The notes beneath the pieces were generated by a model. It had not been told where the DNA came from. It made no database searches and saw only the letters and a list, made by a program, of their open reading frames with translations. The position numbers and the translations under genes were made by a program. A stretch of 34,885 nucleotides of DNA from Streptomyces aureus (lineage in GTDB: Bacteria; Actinomycetota; Actinomycetes; Streptomycetales; Streptomycetaceae). Location: positions 1 to 34,885 of the forward strand of contig NZ_LIPQ01000006.1 in NCBI RefSeq assembly GCF_001418135.1, written 5' to 3'. This document shows, in pieces, positions 22,627 to 29,456 of the stretch (positions are counted from its first letter, which is position 1; each line of letters opens with the position of its first letter).

Positions 22627-22734
22627 ACCCGGCCGCGTACCCGCACCGGGTCCCCCGTACGGACGCACCCCGCTTGTGGAAGGCCCCCGCACGATCGAGC
22701 TTGGGCTCATCGCGCGACCACAGGGAGGGCCCCC

Positions 22735-24198
22735 ATGAGCAGCATCGACACACCGGCCGACGTACCCAAACCGCGGGCGGTGACGCGGCCCGCGCCCACC
22801 ACCCTCACCTGGGTGACGCTCGCCCTGATGACCACCGCGTCGGTGGCGAGTCTGCGGGCCGCGCCCACCATGGCCGTCTACGGCTTGGCCTGTGTGTTCC
22901 TCTACCTCGTCCCGGCGATCGTGTTCCTGCTGCCGACCGCCCTGGTCTCCGCCGAACTCGCCTCCGGCTGGAACGGCGGCGTGTACCGATGGGTCTCGGA
23001 GGGGCTGTCGAAGCCGCTCGGATTCCTGGCCGTGTGGTGCCAGTTCGCGATGACGATCTTCTACTACCCGAGCCTGCTCGGGTTCGTCGCGTCCACCATC
23101 GCCTTCATCATCGACCCGGCACTCGCCTCCAACGGCCCGTACACCGCGATCGTCATCGTGGTCCTCTACTGGACGGGCGTGTGGATCTCCTCGCGCGGCA
23201 CGAAGGCACTGGCCGGACTCGCCAGCTGGGGTCTGATCATCGGGACCCTGATCCCCGGCACCCTGCTGGTGGTCCTCGGCATGGTCTTCCTCGGCCAGGG
23301 CAACCCCTCGGCCGCCCCGATGACCGCCGCGAACCTCTTCCCGCAGTGGACGGGCCTCGCCAGCCTCGTCCTGATCGTCAACAACTTCCTGTCGTACTCC
23401 GGCATGGAGATGAACGCCGTGCACGTCTCCTCGCTCAAGGACCCGGCGAAGGAATACCCCAAGTCGATGTTCCTGGCGGTGGGCCTGGTGCTGCTGATCT
23501 TCATCCTGCCGGCGCTCGCGATCAGCTGGGTCGTACCCGCCGACCAGCTCAGCCTCACGGCGGGTGTGATGCAGGCGTTCGACGCCTTCTTCGCCTACTT
23601 CAACATCGGCTGGCTCACCCCGATCGCCGCCGTCGCCCTGGTGTCCGCCTCCCTCGCCGGCATGCTCACCTGGCTCGCCGGGCCCTCGAAGGGCCTGCTG
23701 GAGATCTCCCGCCAGGAGGGCTACCTTCCGCCGTACCTGCAGAAGCTGAACAAGAACGGCATCCAGCAGAACATCCTGGTCGCGCAGGGCGTCGTCACCA
23801 CGCTCATCGCCCTCGGGTACGCGCTGATCCCGAACGTCTCCAGCGTCTACTGGATCTTCTCGGTCATCACCACGCAGGTGTACCTGATCGTCTACCTGCT
23901 GATGTTCGCCGCGGCGATGCGGCTGCGGAAGACCCAGCCCGACCACCCCCGCGGCTACCGCGCACCCGCCCTCGGCGTGCTGTGCGTCGTCGGTCTGCTC
24001 GCCTCGCTCGCCGCCCTGTGCATCGGCTTCATCCCGAGCTCGCAGTTCGGCAGCGGCAGCGTCTGGTCGTACATCGCCATCGTCGGCGGCGGCCTCGTCA
24101 TCCTGGGCCTGCTCATCCCGTGGGCCTTCCTGAAGTTCCGCAAGCCGAGCTGGAAGACGGCCCCCGCCGCGACTCCGAGCGAGGGAGAGCAGGCATGA
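22735..24198 (+). CDS. APC-family amino acid permease (glutamate:GABA antiporter-like), 487 aa
   Basis: A polytopic inner-membrane transporter of about 12 helices in the amino acid-polyamine-organocation superfamily. The helix 1 region (TWVTLALMTTASVASLR), ALVSAELASGWNGGVYRWVSEGL, and the helix 6 region (NNFLSYSGMEMNAVHVSSLKDPAKEYPKS, read in short pieces) resemble GadC/YjeM-type antiporters. The E-MNAVH and DPAKEYP elements are characteristic of that branch. The substrate is not proven. The ATG at 22735 follows GGGAGGG. Its stop overlaps the start of the next gene (ATGA), so the two are translationally coupled. Confidence 0.9.
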   Translation: MSSIDTPADVPKPRAVTRPAPTTLTWVTLALMTTASVASLRAAPTMAVYGLACVFLYLVPAIVFLLPTALVSAELASGWNGGVYRWVSEGLSKPLGFLAVWCQFAMTIFYYPSLLGFVASTIAFIIDPALASNGPYTAIVIVVLYWTGVWISSRGTKALAGLASWGLIIGTLIPGTLLVVLGMVFLGQGNPSAAPMTAANLFPQWTGLASLVLIVNNFLSYSGMEMNAVHVSSLKDPAKEYPKSMFLAVGLVLLIFILPALAISWVVPADQLSLTAGVMQAFDAFFAYFNIGWLTPIAAVALVSASLAGMLTWLAGPSKGLLEISRQEGYLPPYLQKLNKNGIQQNILVAQGVVTTLIALGYALIPNVSSVYWIFSVITTQVYLIVYLLMFAAAMRLRKTQPDHPRGYRAPALGVLCVVGLLASLAALCIGFIPSSQFGSGSVWSYIAIVGGGLVILGLLIPWAFLKFRKPSWKTAPAATPSEGEQA

Positions 24199-24632
24199 GC
24201 CCCACCCAGTTCGCCTCCGAGCACAAATGGATCTACTGGGGCGCGATCGTGATCCTCGTCGGCCTCGTCATCACCGGCCTCGTCCGGTACGAGCGCGTGA
24301 CGACGAACAACGAGACCGCGGCCAAGGCCAACCAGCTCCAGGAGGAGCTGGTGAAGGCCGGCTACCCGTCCCCCGACACCGACACCGTCGAAGAGGTGCT
24401 CGGCACCGACGGCGGCCCGGTCTGCGACGATCCGGGCAACGCCCTGAAGACCGCGCTGTGGAAGATCCAGCAGGGGAACGGCGCCACCGGCCCCGGAATG
24501 CGTCCCGTCATCACCGACGCCAAGGCCGTCGAGGTCGAGCGGATCGTCCTCCAGGTCTACTGCCCGGACGAGGTCGACGACTTCGAGGACGCCCTGAACG
24601 ACCTCAAGACCGACGACACCGTCCGTCGGTGA
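24195..24632 (+). CDS. Small membrane-anchored protein coupled to the permease, 145 aa
   Basis: It has a short N-terminal cytoplasmic segment, one transmembrane helix (about 13-31, IYWGAIVILVGLVITGLV), then a ~110-residue soluble part with a coiled-coil-like helix (ETAAKANQLQEELVKAG). Two conserved-looking cysteines in the soluble part (GPVCDDPGNALK and LQVYCPDEVDD) could form a disulfide. I do not recognise a family. The ATG overlaps the permease stop, which implies equal synthesis and a role as an accessory or sensor subunit; this is inference. It ends before a strong terminator. Confidence 0.8.
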   Translation: MSPTQFASEHKWIYWGAIVILVGLVITGLVRYERVTTNNETAAKANQLQEELVKAGYPSPDTDTVEEVLGTDGGPVCDDPGNALKTALWKIQQGNGATGPGMRPVITDAKAVEVERIVLQVYCPDEVDDFEDALNDLKTDDTVRR

Positions 24633-24670
24633 GGTGCGGGGCCCGGCCCGCCCGGACCCGGACAGCGGCC

Positions 24671-24709
24671 GCCCGGGGCCGGTGGGGGCAGCCCCCGCCG
24701 GCCCCGGGC
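24671..24709 (+). terminator. Terminator of the permease operon
   Basis: CCCGGGGCCGG (24672-24682) and CCGGCCCCGGG (24698-24708) pair perfectly, extended inward by GGGGGC/GCCCCC with one mismatch. Confidence 0.8.
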
Positions 24710-24728
24710 CGTGCGCGATCATGCCGTC

Positions 24729-25688
24729 ATGAAGCTGCGCTGCGCCGTACTCGACGACTACCAGGGCGTCGCCCTGGCCTCCGCCGACTGGACCCCGCTC
24801 GCCGACCGCGTCGACGTACGCGTCCTGCGCGAGCACCTCACCGACCGGGACGCGCTCGTCGCCGCCGTCGAGGACTGCGAGATCCTCGTCGTCATGCGGG
24901 AACGGACCCCCCTCGACGCCGGGCTCCTGGCCCGGCTCCCCCGGCTCCGGCTCCTGATCACCTCCGGGATGCGCAACGCCTCCGTCGACGTCGCCGCCGC
25001 ACGCGCGCGCGGGGTCACCGTCTGCGGCACGGCCAGCAGTTCCGAACCGCCCACCGAACTCACCTGGGCGCTCCTCCTCGGCCTGGCCCGGCACGTACCG
25101 GCCGAGGCGCGGGCGCTGCGCGAGGGCGGGCCCTGGCAGTCCACCGTCGGCGCCGACCTGGCGGGCCGGACCCTCGGTCTCGTCGGTCTCGGCAAGATCG
25201 GCGCCCGGGTGGCCCGGATCGGCCTCGCCTTCGGGATGGACGTGCGCGCGTGGAGCCCGAACCTGACGGAGGAGCGGGCCGCCGAGCACGGCGTACGGCG
25301 CGCCAAGGACAAGCGGGAGCTGTTCACGGACGGCGACTTCGTCTCGCTCCACATGGTGCTCTCGGACCGGACCCGCGGCCTGGTCGGGGAGCCCGAGCTA
25401 CGGGCGATGCGCCCGCACGCGTACCTCGTCAACACCTCCCGGGCGGGGCTCGTCGACGGCGGTGCGCTGCTGCGGGCGCTGCGCGAGGGGTGGATCGCGG
25501 GGGCCGGGCTCGATGTCTTCGAGACGGAGCCGCTGCCCGCGGACGATCCGCTGCGGTCCCTGCCGAACGTGCTCGCGCTGCCGCACCTCGGCTATGTGAC
25601 CGAGGGGAACTACGGGCGGTACTTCGGGCAGGCGGTGGAGGACATCGAGGCGTTTCTGGCGGGTGCGCCGGTACGGGAGCTGGGCTGA
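24729..25688 (+). CDS. D-2-hydroxyacid dehydrogenase, 319 aa
   Basis: An NAD-dependent oxidoreductase of the D-isomer-specific 2-hydroxyacid dehydrogenase family. The nucleotide-binding motif is GLGKIG (153-158). The catalytic triad is Arg238 in NTSRAGLVD, Glu267 in FETEPLP, and His286 in LPHLGYV. It resembles the subfamily with an N-terminal start LDDYQG, which includes phosphoglycerate-dehydrogenase-like proteins. The substrate is unknown. The ATG at 24729 was chosen over a GTG at 24711. GATCAT 6 bases upstream could be a leaderless -10. Confidence 0.92.
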   Translation: MKLRCAVLDDYQGVALASADWTPLADRVDVRVLREHLTDRDALVAAVEDCEILVVMRERTPLDAGLLARLPRLRLLITSGMRNASVDVAAARARGVTVCGTASSSEPPTELTWALLLGLARHVPAEARALREGGPWQSTVGADLAGRTLGLVGLGKIGARVARIGLAFGMDVRAWSPNLTEERAAEHGVRRAKDKRELFTDGDFVSLHMVLSDRTRGLVGEPELRAMRPHAYLVNTSRAGLVDGGALLRALREGWIAGAGLDVFETEPLPADDPLRSLPNVLALPHLGYVTEGNYGRYFGQAVEDIEAFLAGAPVRELG

Positions 25689-25747
25689 GCCGGCCGGGCC
25701 GCACCAGGGGGTGACCCGCGCCGGGCTCGTCCGCGCGCTGCCGTGGC

Positions 25748-26104
25748 CTATGCCAGGCTCGTCCGCGCGAGTTCGACGAACTCCTCGTCCGTCAGGCCCA
25801 GTTCGCGGGCGTCCGCCGCCGCCTCGCGGAGCCGGGAGACCAGGCGGGCGCGGTCGGGGGCGGTGGCGCCGGGGACGATGAGGGCGCCGCGGCCCCGGCG
25901 GAGTTCGATCAGGCCCTCCTCGCGGAGCCGCTGATAGCCGCGGAGGACGGTGTGGACGTTGACGCCGAGGGAGTCGGCGAGTTCCCGGGCGGCCGGGAGG
26001 CGTTCGCCGGGCGCGGCGGAGCCGTCGGCGAGGGCGCCCCGGACACAGGCGGCGATCTGGTCGCCGAGGGGCACGGCGGAGGCCGGGTCGACACGGAAGA
26101 GCAC
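25748..26104 (-). CDS. GntR-family transcriptional regulator (YtrA type), 118 aa
   Basis: The N-terminal winged helix of the GntR family is clear: VPLGDQIAACVRGALADG, then LPAARELADSLGVNVHTVLRGYQRL, then the wing EEGLIELRRGRGALIV. The C-terminal part is only ~40 residues, the YtrA-like short form that usually controls neighbouring membrane or transport genes. It starts with GTG at 26104, two bases after the stop of the DUF1648 membrane protein, so both are one operon and coupled. The duplicated inverted repeats before the operon are the likely operator. Confidence 0.9.
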   Translation of the reverse strand: MLFRVDPASAVPLGDQIAACVRGALADGSAAPGERLPAARELADSLGVNVHTVLRGYQRLREEGLIELRRGRGALIVPGATAPDRARLVSRLREAAADARELGLTDEEFVELARTSLA

Positions 26105-26106
26105 GG

Positions 26107-27156
26107 TCAGACCTTCCCATGTCGTTCGGCGAGCGTGTTGAGGAGGGCGGCGGCGGTGTGCGCGTCGGGCACGGTGACCGCGAACTCACGGCCGCTGCCC
26201 CGCCGTACGACGAGGGCCTCGCCGGAGTGCAGCACCACACCCGTACGGTCGGCGCGGACCCGGTAGCCCCAGCCGCCGTAGTCGGCGAGCACGGCGGCGG
26301 TGTCGAGCTCCCGGACGCTCGCGCCCGCGACCTCGTCGAGCGGCACGCGCACGCGTGGCCGGGAGACGAACGAGGGCCGGACGGTGACGCCGCGCCGGTC
26401 GACGGTGACCCGGACCCGGGCGAGGGCCAGCCCCGGTACGCCGACGACCAGGCCGAGCAGCGCGAGCAGGGCGCCGGGCCAGGGCGCGACGACCAGGCCG
26501 ACCGGGACGGCGACGAGGGCGAGCACCGCGAGGACGGTCAGCGGCCGGGAGGTGGTGGCACGGCTCCAGCCGGCGACCTCGCTCGGGCCGAGCGCGAGCC
26601 GTGGTGCGTCGGGCCCGCCTTGAGGCACGTCCGCCCCTTCCCCGGCCGGTACGAGCCGGGTCAGCGCCCAGCCCGCGAGGGCGCACAGGGTGGCGACCGT
26701 CGCGCCGAGCGCCAGGTCGGTGAGCGGGGAGACGACCCGGGCCGGGTCGACGGCGTCCAGGTTGTCCCGTACGAGGAGGACGAGCAGCGCTCCTGCGAAA
26801 CCGGCCGTCGCCCACGCGCCCCAGAGCGCGGTGCGGCGGACCAGGGCCGTCCAGCCGGTGCCGAGCCCGAGGAGCAGGGCGACGCTGATCACGGTGAACG
26901 CGGTGCGGCCGGTGAAGCCGTCGGCGCGGCCGCCGTCGGCCCCGGAGAAGTGGGTGGCGAGGGTGTCGGGGATCCGGTCGTCCCAGACGGTGAGCAGCGT
27001 CAGGTAGCCGATGAGGGTGAGGACGAACGGGAAAGCTGCGAGCGCGCGAAGGCGGCGTGTGGCCGCCGGAGTCGGCGGTGTCGCGGGTGTCGCCGGAGTG
27101 GCGGGCACGCCGGGTGTGTCGGGGGTGTCGGGTGTGGACGGCCTGGCTCGGTTCAT
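26107..27156 (-). CDS. DUF1648 domain-containing membrane protein, 349 aa
   Basis: It has a Pro/Thr-rich N-terminal tail (~35 residues), then a DUF1648 segment with IPDTLATHFSGADGGRADGF following the first helix. About four or five more helices follow, and then a C-terminal soluble region with beta-strands (VTVDRRGVTVRPSFVS and onward). The HF-x-x-x-G motif is the family core. The start at 27156 has GGGAGGGG close upstream; an upstream start would overlap the operator. It forms an operon with the GntR gene downstream. In other bacteria DUF1648 genes often sit with GntR/ArsR regulators, but their function is unsettled. Confidence 0.85.
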   Translation of the reverse strand: MNRARPSTPDTPDTPGVPATPATPATPPTPAATRRLRALAAFPFVLTLIGYLTLLTVWDDRIPDTLATHFSGADGGRADGFTGRTAFTVISVALLLGLGTGWTALVRRTALWGAWATAGFAGALLVLLVRDNLDAVDPARVVSPLTDLALGATVATLCALAGWALTRLVPAGEGADVPQGGPDAPRLALGPSEVAGWSRATTSRPLTVLAVLALVAVPVGLVVAPWPGALLALLGLVVGVPGLALARVRVTVDRRGVTVRPSFVSRPRVRVPLDEVAGASVRELDTAAVLADYGGWGYRVRADRTGVVLHSGEALVVRRGSGREFAVTVPDAHTAAALLNTLAERHGKV

Positions 27157-27169
27157 GAGAACCCCTCCC

Positions 27170-27216
27170 TTGTTCGCATCAGGATAGAACAAGTTGTTCG
27201 TACTTCGCTAGAACAA
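27170..27216. promoter_or_regulatory. Tandem operator TTGTTC-N11-GAACAA (two copies)
   Basis: TTGTTC (27170-27175) with GAACAA (27187-27192), and TTGTTC (27194-27199) with GAACAA (27211-27216), form two identical inverted repeats with 11-base spacers and a 24-base period. The -10 candidate TATCCT (27181-27186 on the minus strand) lies inside the first copy. Binding by the co-transcribed GntR protein would block transcription. Confidence 0.8.
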
Positions 27217-27385
27217 CCCGGCTCTCTTTCCGGATGCGGACCCTGTCCACAGCTTTGTGGCGGCAAGGGCAGGCTCGTGGACGGCTACGACTCGTCGACA
27301 ACGACGACGAGCCCAGGTGCGGACGATCCGCGACTCGGCGGCCAACCGGCGGAACCTGGTCAAGCTCGGACTCGGAAACGTCGAC
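27217..27385. other. Intergenic DNA without a recognised gene
   Basis: Part of the 312-base gap between the DUF1648 gene and the hydrolase stop. Several frames are open but none resembles a protein family. Half-sites of a TNTCCACA word occur singly. Nothing functional is supported. Confidence 0.4.
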
Positions 27386-27475
27386 GCGGCGGGCCGACGG
27401 GCGGGTCGACCCGGCGGGCCGACGGGCGGGTCGACCCGGCGGGTCAGCGGGCGGGTCGACCCGGCGGGTCAGCGG
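27386..27475. repeat. 25-bp tandem repeat, three full copies plus a partial
   Basis: Units begin GCGGGTCGACCCGGCGGG and run 25 bases each at 27401, 27426 and 27451; a partial copy lies at 27386-27400. The last unit contains the stop codon of the convergent hydrolase gene (27469-27471). Confidence 0.8.
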
Positions 27476-28344
27476 GCGTTGTCGTCGAGGACCGCGCGCA
27501 GGGCCTCCGCGAACTCCGCCGGAGCGCCCTGCTGGCCGAACTCGCCGCCCAGGAAGCCGCCGTGGTGGCTCGGGAAGACGGCGAGCGGGGTGCCGACGCC
27601 CTCGGCGACGGCGACCGCGGCGCGGGCGGCGAAGGTGCCCTCGGACTCCTTGCCGGCCGCGACGACGATCCGGGTCGGCGCGGCGCGCAGGGCGGTGAAG
27701 TCGGGAACGTAGGAGGTGCAGCCACGCATGTTCTGGCCGAGCAGCGGGTCGCCGCGCGAGCCGTCGTCCTCGGCCGGCAGGCCGAACGCGGCCGGGGAGG
27801 GGGCGGGCTCCTCGGCCCAGTTCGCCGGGAACTCGCCCTTGCGGGCGGTCAGCGCCAGGAACTTGGCCATCGCGGGCCCCCAGCCGTCCCGCAGATAGGT
27901 GGCGTGGACGTCCGCGCAGACCTCGAGCGCCGCCTCGCGGTCCGGGACGACCTGGGCGGTCGGGGGCTCGTGCGCGACCAGGGTGTGCACCAGATCGCCG
28001 CGCCGGGCGACCAGCGCGAGGGCGTTGACCGCGCCGCCGCTGCTCGCGAAGACGTCCACGGGGCCTGCGCCGAGCGCCTCGATCAGCCGGGCCAGGTCGT
28101 CGGCGTGCTCCTCGGGGAGCGTCTCCGTCGCACCGTCGGTGCGCTCGCTTCGGGACACCCCGCGCGGGTCGTACGTGACGACGGTCCGGTCGGCGAAGTG
28201 GGAAGCGAGGGTGGTGAACCCGGTGGCGTCCATCGGGGAGCCGATCAGCAGCAGGGGGCGCTCGTCGGTCCCGGTGCCGGGGCGTACGTCGTAGCGCAGG
28301 GTCGCGCCGTCGGTGTCCAGGACGCGGGTGTCGGTCTCGACCAT
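27469..28344 (-). CDS. Alpha/beta hydrolase, 291 aa
   Basis: It has an alpha/beta-hydrolase fold with strand beta3 LLLIGSPMDATGF, TVVTYDPRGVSRSE, and a nucleophile elbow FASSGGAVNAL (Ser in S-x-G-G). The late catalytic His lies in FPSHHGGF. The sequence resembles actinomycete hydrolases annotated generally as alpha/beta hydrolases; substrate is unknown. The start at 28344 has GAGGAG upstream at good spacing; earlier in-frame starts add a tail unlike the family. The stop lies in the 25-bp repeat array. Confidence 0.87.
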   Translation of the reverse strand: MVETDTRVLDTDGATLRYDVRPGTGTDERPLLLIGSPMDATGFTTLASHFADRTVVTYDPRGVSRSERTDGATETLPEEHADDLARLIEALGAGPVDVFASSGGAVNALALVARRGDLVHTLVAHEPPTAQVVPDREAALEVCADVHATYLRDGWGPAMAKFLALTARKGEFPANWAEEPAPSPAAFGLPAEDDGSRGDPLLGQNMRGCTSYVPDFTALRAAPTRIVVAAGKESEGTFAARAAVAVAEGVGTPLAVFPSHHGGFLGGEFGQQGAPAEFAEALRAVLDDNAR

Positions 28345-28453
28345 GGTCGTCTCCTCGGTGGTGGCCGTGCGGCTGTTCAAAGGGGTAGACCCCAGGCCCC
28401 GCCGGAACTCATCGGTCGCGCGCACCCTCCGGGAAAACTTCCGCCCGGCGTCT

Positions 28454-28897
28454 CTACCCGGCGTCGCAGTCGTGATCGGCCGCGTCCACGACGACCCGGT
28501 CCAACAGGCCGCGCAGCAGGACCTGTTCGGCTTCGGTGAGGTCGCCGAAGAGCTCGCGCTCGGCCGCGCTCACGGCCGCGTCGACCCGGTCGAGGGCGGC
28601 CGCGCCCGCCTCCGTGATCTCCACGATGTGGCGGCGTCGGTCGGCCGGGTCGCGGCGCCGCTCGGCGAGCCCCTCCGACTCCAGTTCATTGAGGATCGCG
28701 ACCAGTTGGCTGGGGTCGACCTCCATGGCGGCGGCCAGCTCGCGCTGGCTCATCGACCCGGGGGCGAGCTGCATCAGCGTCATCGCGTTCCTCGGGTGCA
28801 GGCCGGCGACGCCCAGGGCGGCGCGGATGCGCGCGCCGGTGAGCTCCCCGCGGAAGGAGAGGAGGAAACCGAGGCGGTCGGTCGGGAGAGCTGCCAT
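28454..28897 (-). CDS. MarR-family transcriptional regulator, 147 aa
   Basis: A winged-helix MarR repressor. The HTH is SMSQRELAAAMEVDPSQLVAILNELESEGL, and the wing is ERRRDPADRRRHIVEITEAG. Flanking helices would form the dimer. The ATG at 28897 was chosen; a GTG at 28906 is in frame and possible. It is divergent from a DoxX-like gene, and a perfect 9-bp inverted repeat lies between them, fitting autoregulation and control of the neighbour. Confidence 0.88.
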   Translation of the reverse strand: MAALPTDRLGFLLSFRGELTGARIRAALGVAGLHPRNAMTLMQLAPGSMSQRELAAAMEVDPSQLVAILNELESEGLAERRRDPADRRRHIVEITEAGAAALDRVDAAVSAAERELFGDLTEAEQVLLRGLLDRVVVDAADHDCDAG

Positions 28898-28937
28898 GTC
28901 CTCCACCGTAGCAGCGGCCCTATTGTGGAGCGAGGAG

Positions 28938-28961
28938 AATCGTTGATACAGTTCAACGATT
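28938..28961. promoter_or_regulatory. MarR operator: perfect 9-bp inverted repeat
   Basis: AATCGTTGA (28938-28946) and TCAACGATT (28953-28961) flank TACAGT. That hexamer, with TTGTGG at 28923-28928 and an 18-base spacer, forms a promoter for the DoxX-like gene, so the repressor would sit directly on the -10. Confidence 0.8.
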
Positions 28962-28989
28962 GAATCTCTCGGACCATTGGAGTGCGTCC

Positions 28990-29337
28990 ATGTTCATCGG
29001 ATACGCCGTCGTCGCCGTGCTGCTCGCCCTCGCACTCTCGGCCTCGGCCTTCCTGACCTTCACGCGGAACCCGCAGATCGTCGGCAGCATGACCAAGCTC
29101 GACGTGCCGGATTCCTGGCTGCCACGCCTGGCGAGCCTGAAGGCGGCCGGTGCGCTCGGCCTGCTCGCGGGGCTCGTCGTGCCGGCGCTCGGCGGGGCGG
29201 CGGCGATCGGCGTCGCGCTCTACTTCATCGGCGCCCTGATCACCCACCTGCGGGCGAAGGACTACGAGGTGGCACCGGTCGTGGTCATCACCCTGCTCGC
29301 GATAGCCGCACTGGTACTGCGCACGGTCTCGGCCTGA
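28990..29337 (+). CDS. DoxX-like membrane protein, 115 aa
   Basis: A small protein of four helices. Helix 1 is YAVVAVLLALALSASAFLTF. The PQIVGSMTKLDVPDSWLPRLASLKAAGALGLL segment (given here as the family core, read in pieces) is followed by two more helices and ends VLRTVSA. The DoxX-like family includes actinomycete proteins under MarR or TetR control, with proposed redox or thiol-stress roles. The ATG at 28990 has TTGGAG (28977-28982). It is divergent from the MarR gene, which probably represses it. Confidence 0.87.
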   Translation: MFIGYAVVAVLLALALSASAFLTFTRNPQIVGSMTKLDVPDSWLPRLASLKAAGALGLLAGLVVPALGGAAAIGVALYFIGALITHLRAKDYEVAPVVVITLLAIAALVLRTVSA

Positions 29338-29345
29338 GCCTGACG

Positions 29346-29415
29346 AGACGGAACGTCTTGCGAAGGGGTCTCATCTGGAGTACGGTCGACGACATGAGAC
29401 GAGACGTCTCGTCTC
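29346..29415. promoter_or_regulatory. Two palindromes around the ABC-F promoter
   Basis: A perfect 20-base palindrome with core GAGACGTCTC lies at 29396-29415. A second inverted repeat, AGACG-GAA-CGTCT, lies at 29346-29358. Between them TACGGT (29381-29386) is a -10 candidate. The sites share GAGACG/CGTCTC half-sites and probably bind one dimeric repressor that is not encoded next door. The large palindrome could also form an RNA hairpin in the leader. Confidence 0.65.
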
Positions 29416-29456
29416 GATCGCACTCCGATCTGTCGCCGACGTACAGGAGATCGCCC

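Noticed and set aside
21478..23946. Long minus-strand open frame across the GlxA, truncated TetR and permease genes
   Set aside because: It spans several well-supported plus-strand genes and has a low-complexity Gly/Arg/Glu-rich product, as expected from antisense reading in GC-rich DNA.
27245..27258. A CTGTCCACA word close to the DnaA box consensus TTGTCCACA
   Set aside because: Only one near-match occurs, with no cluster of boxes, no dnaA/dnaN genes and no AT-rich unwinding region, so it is not an origin.
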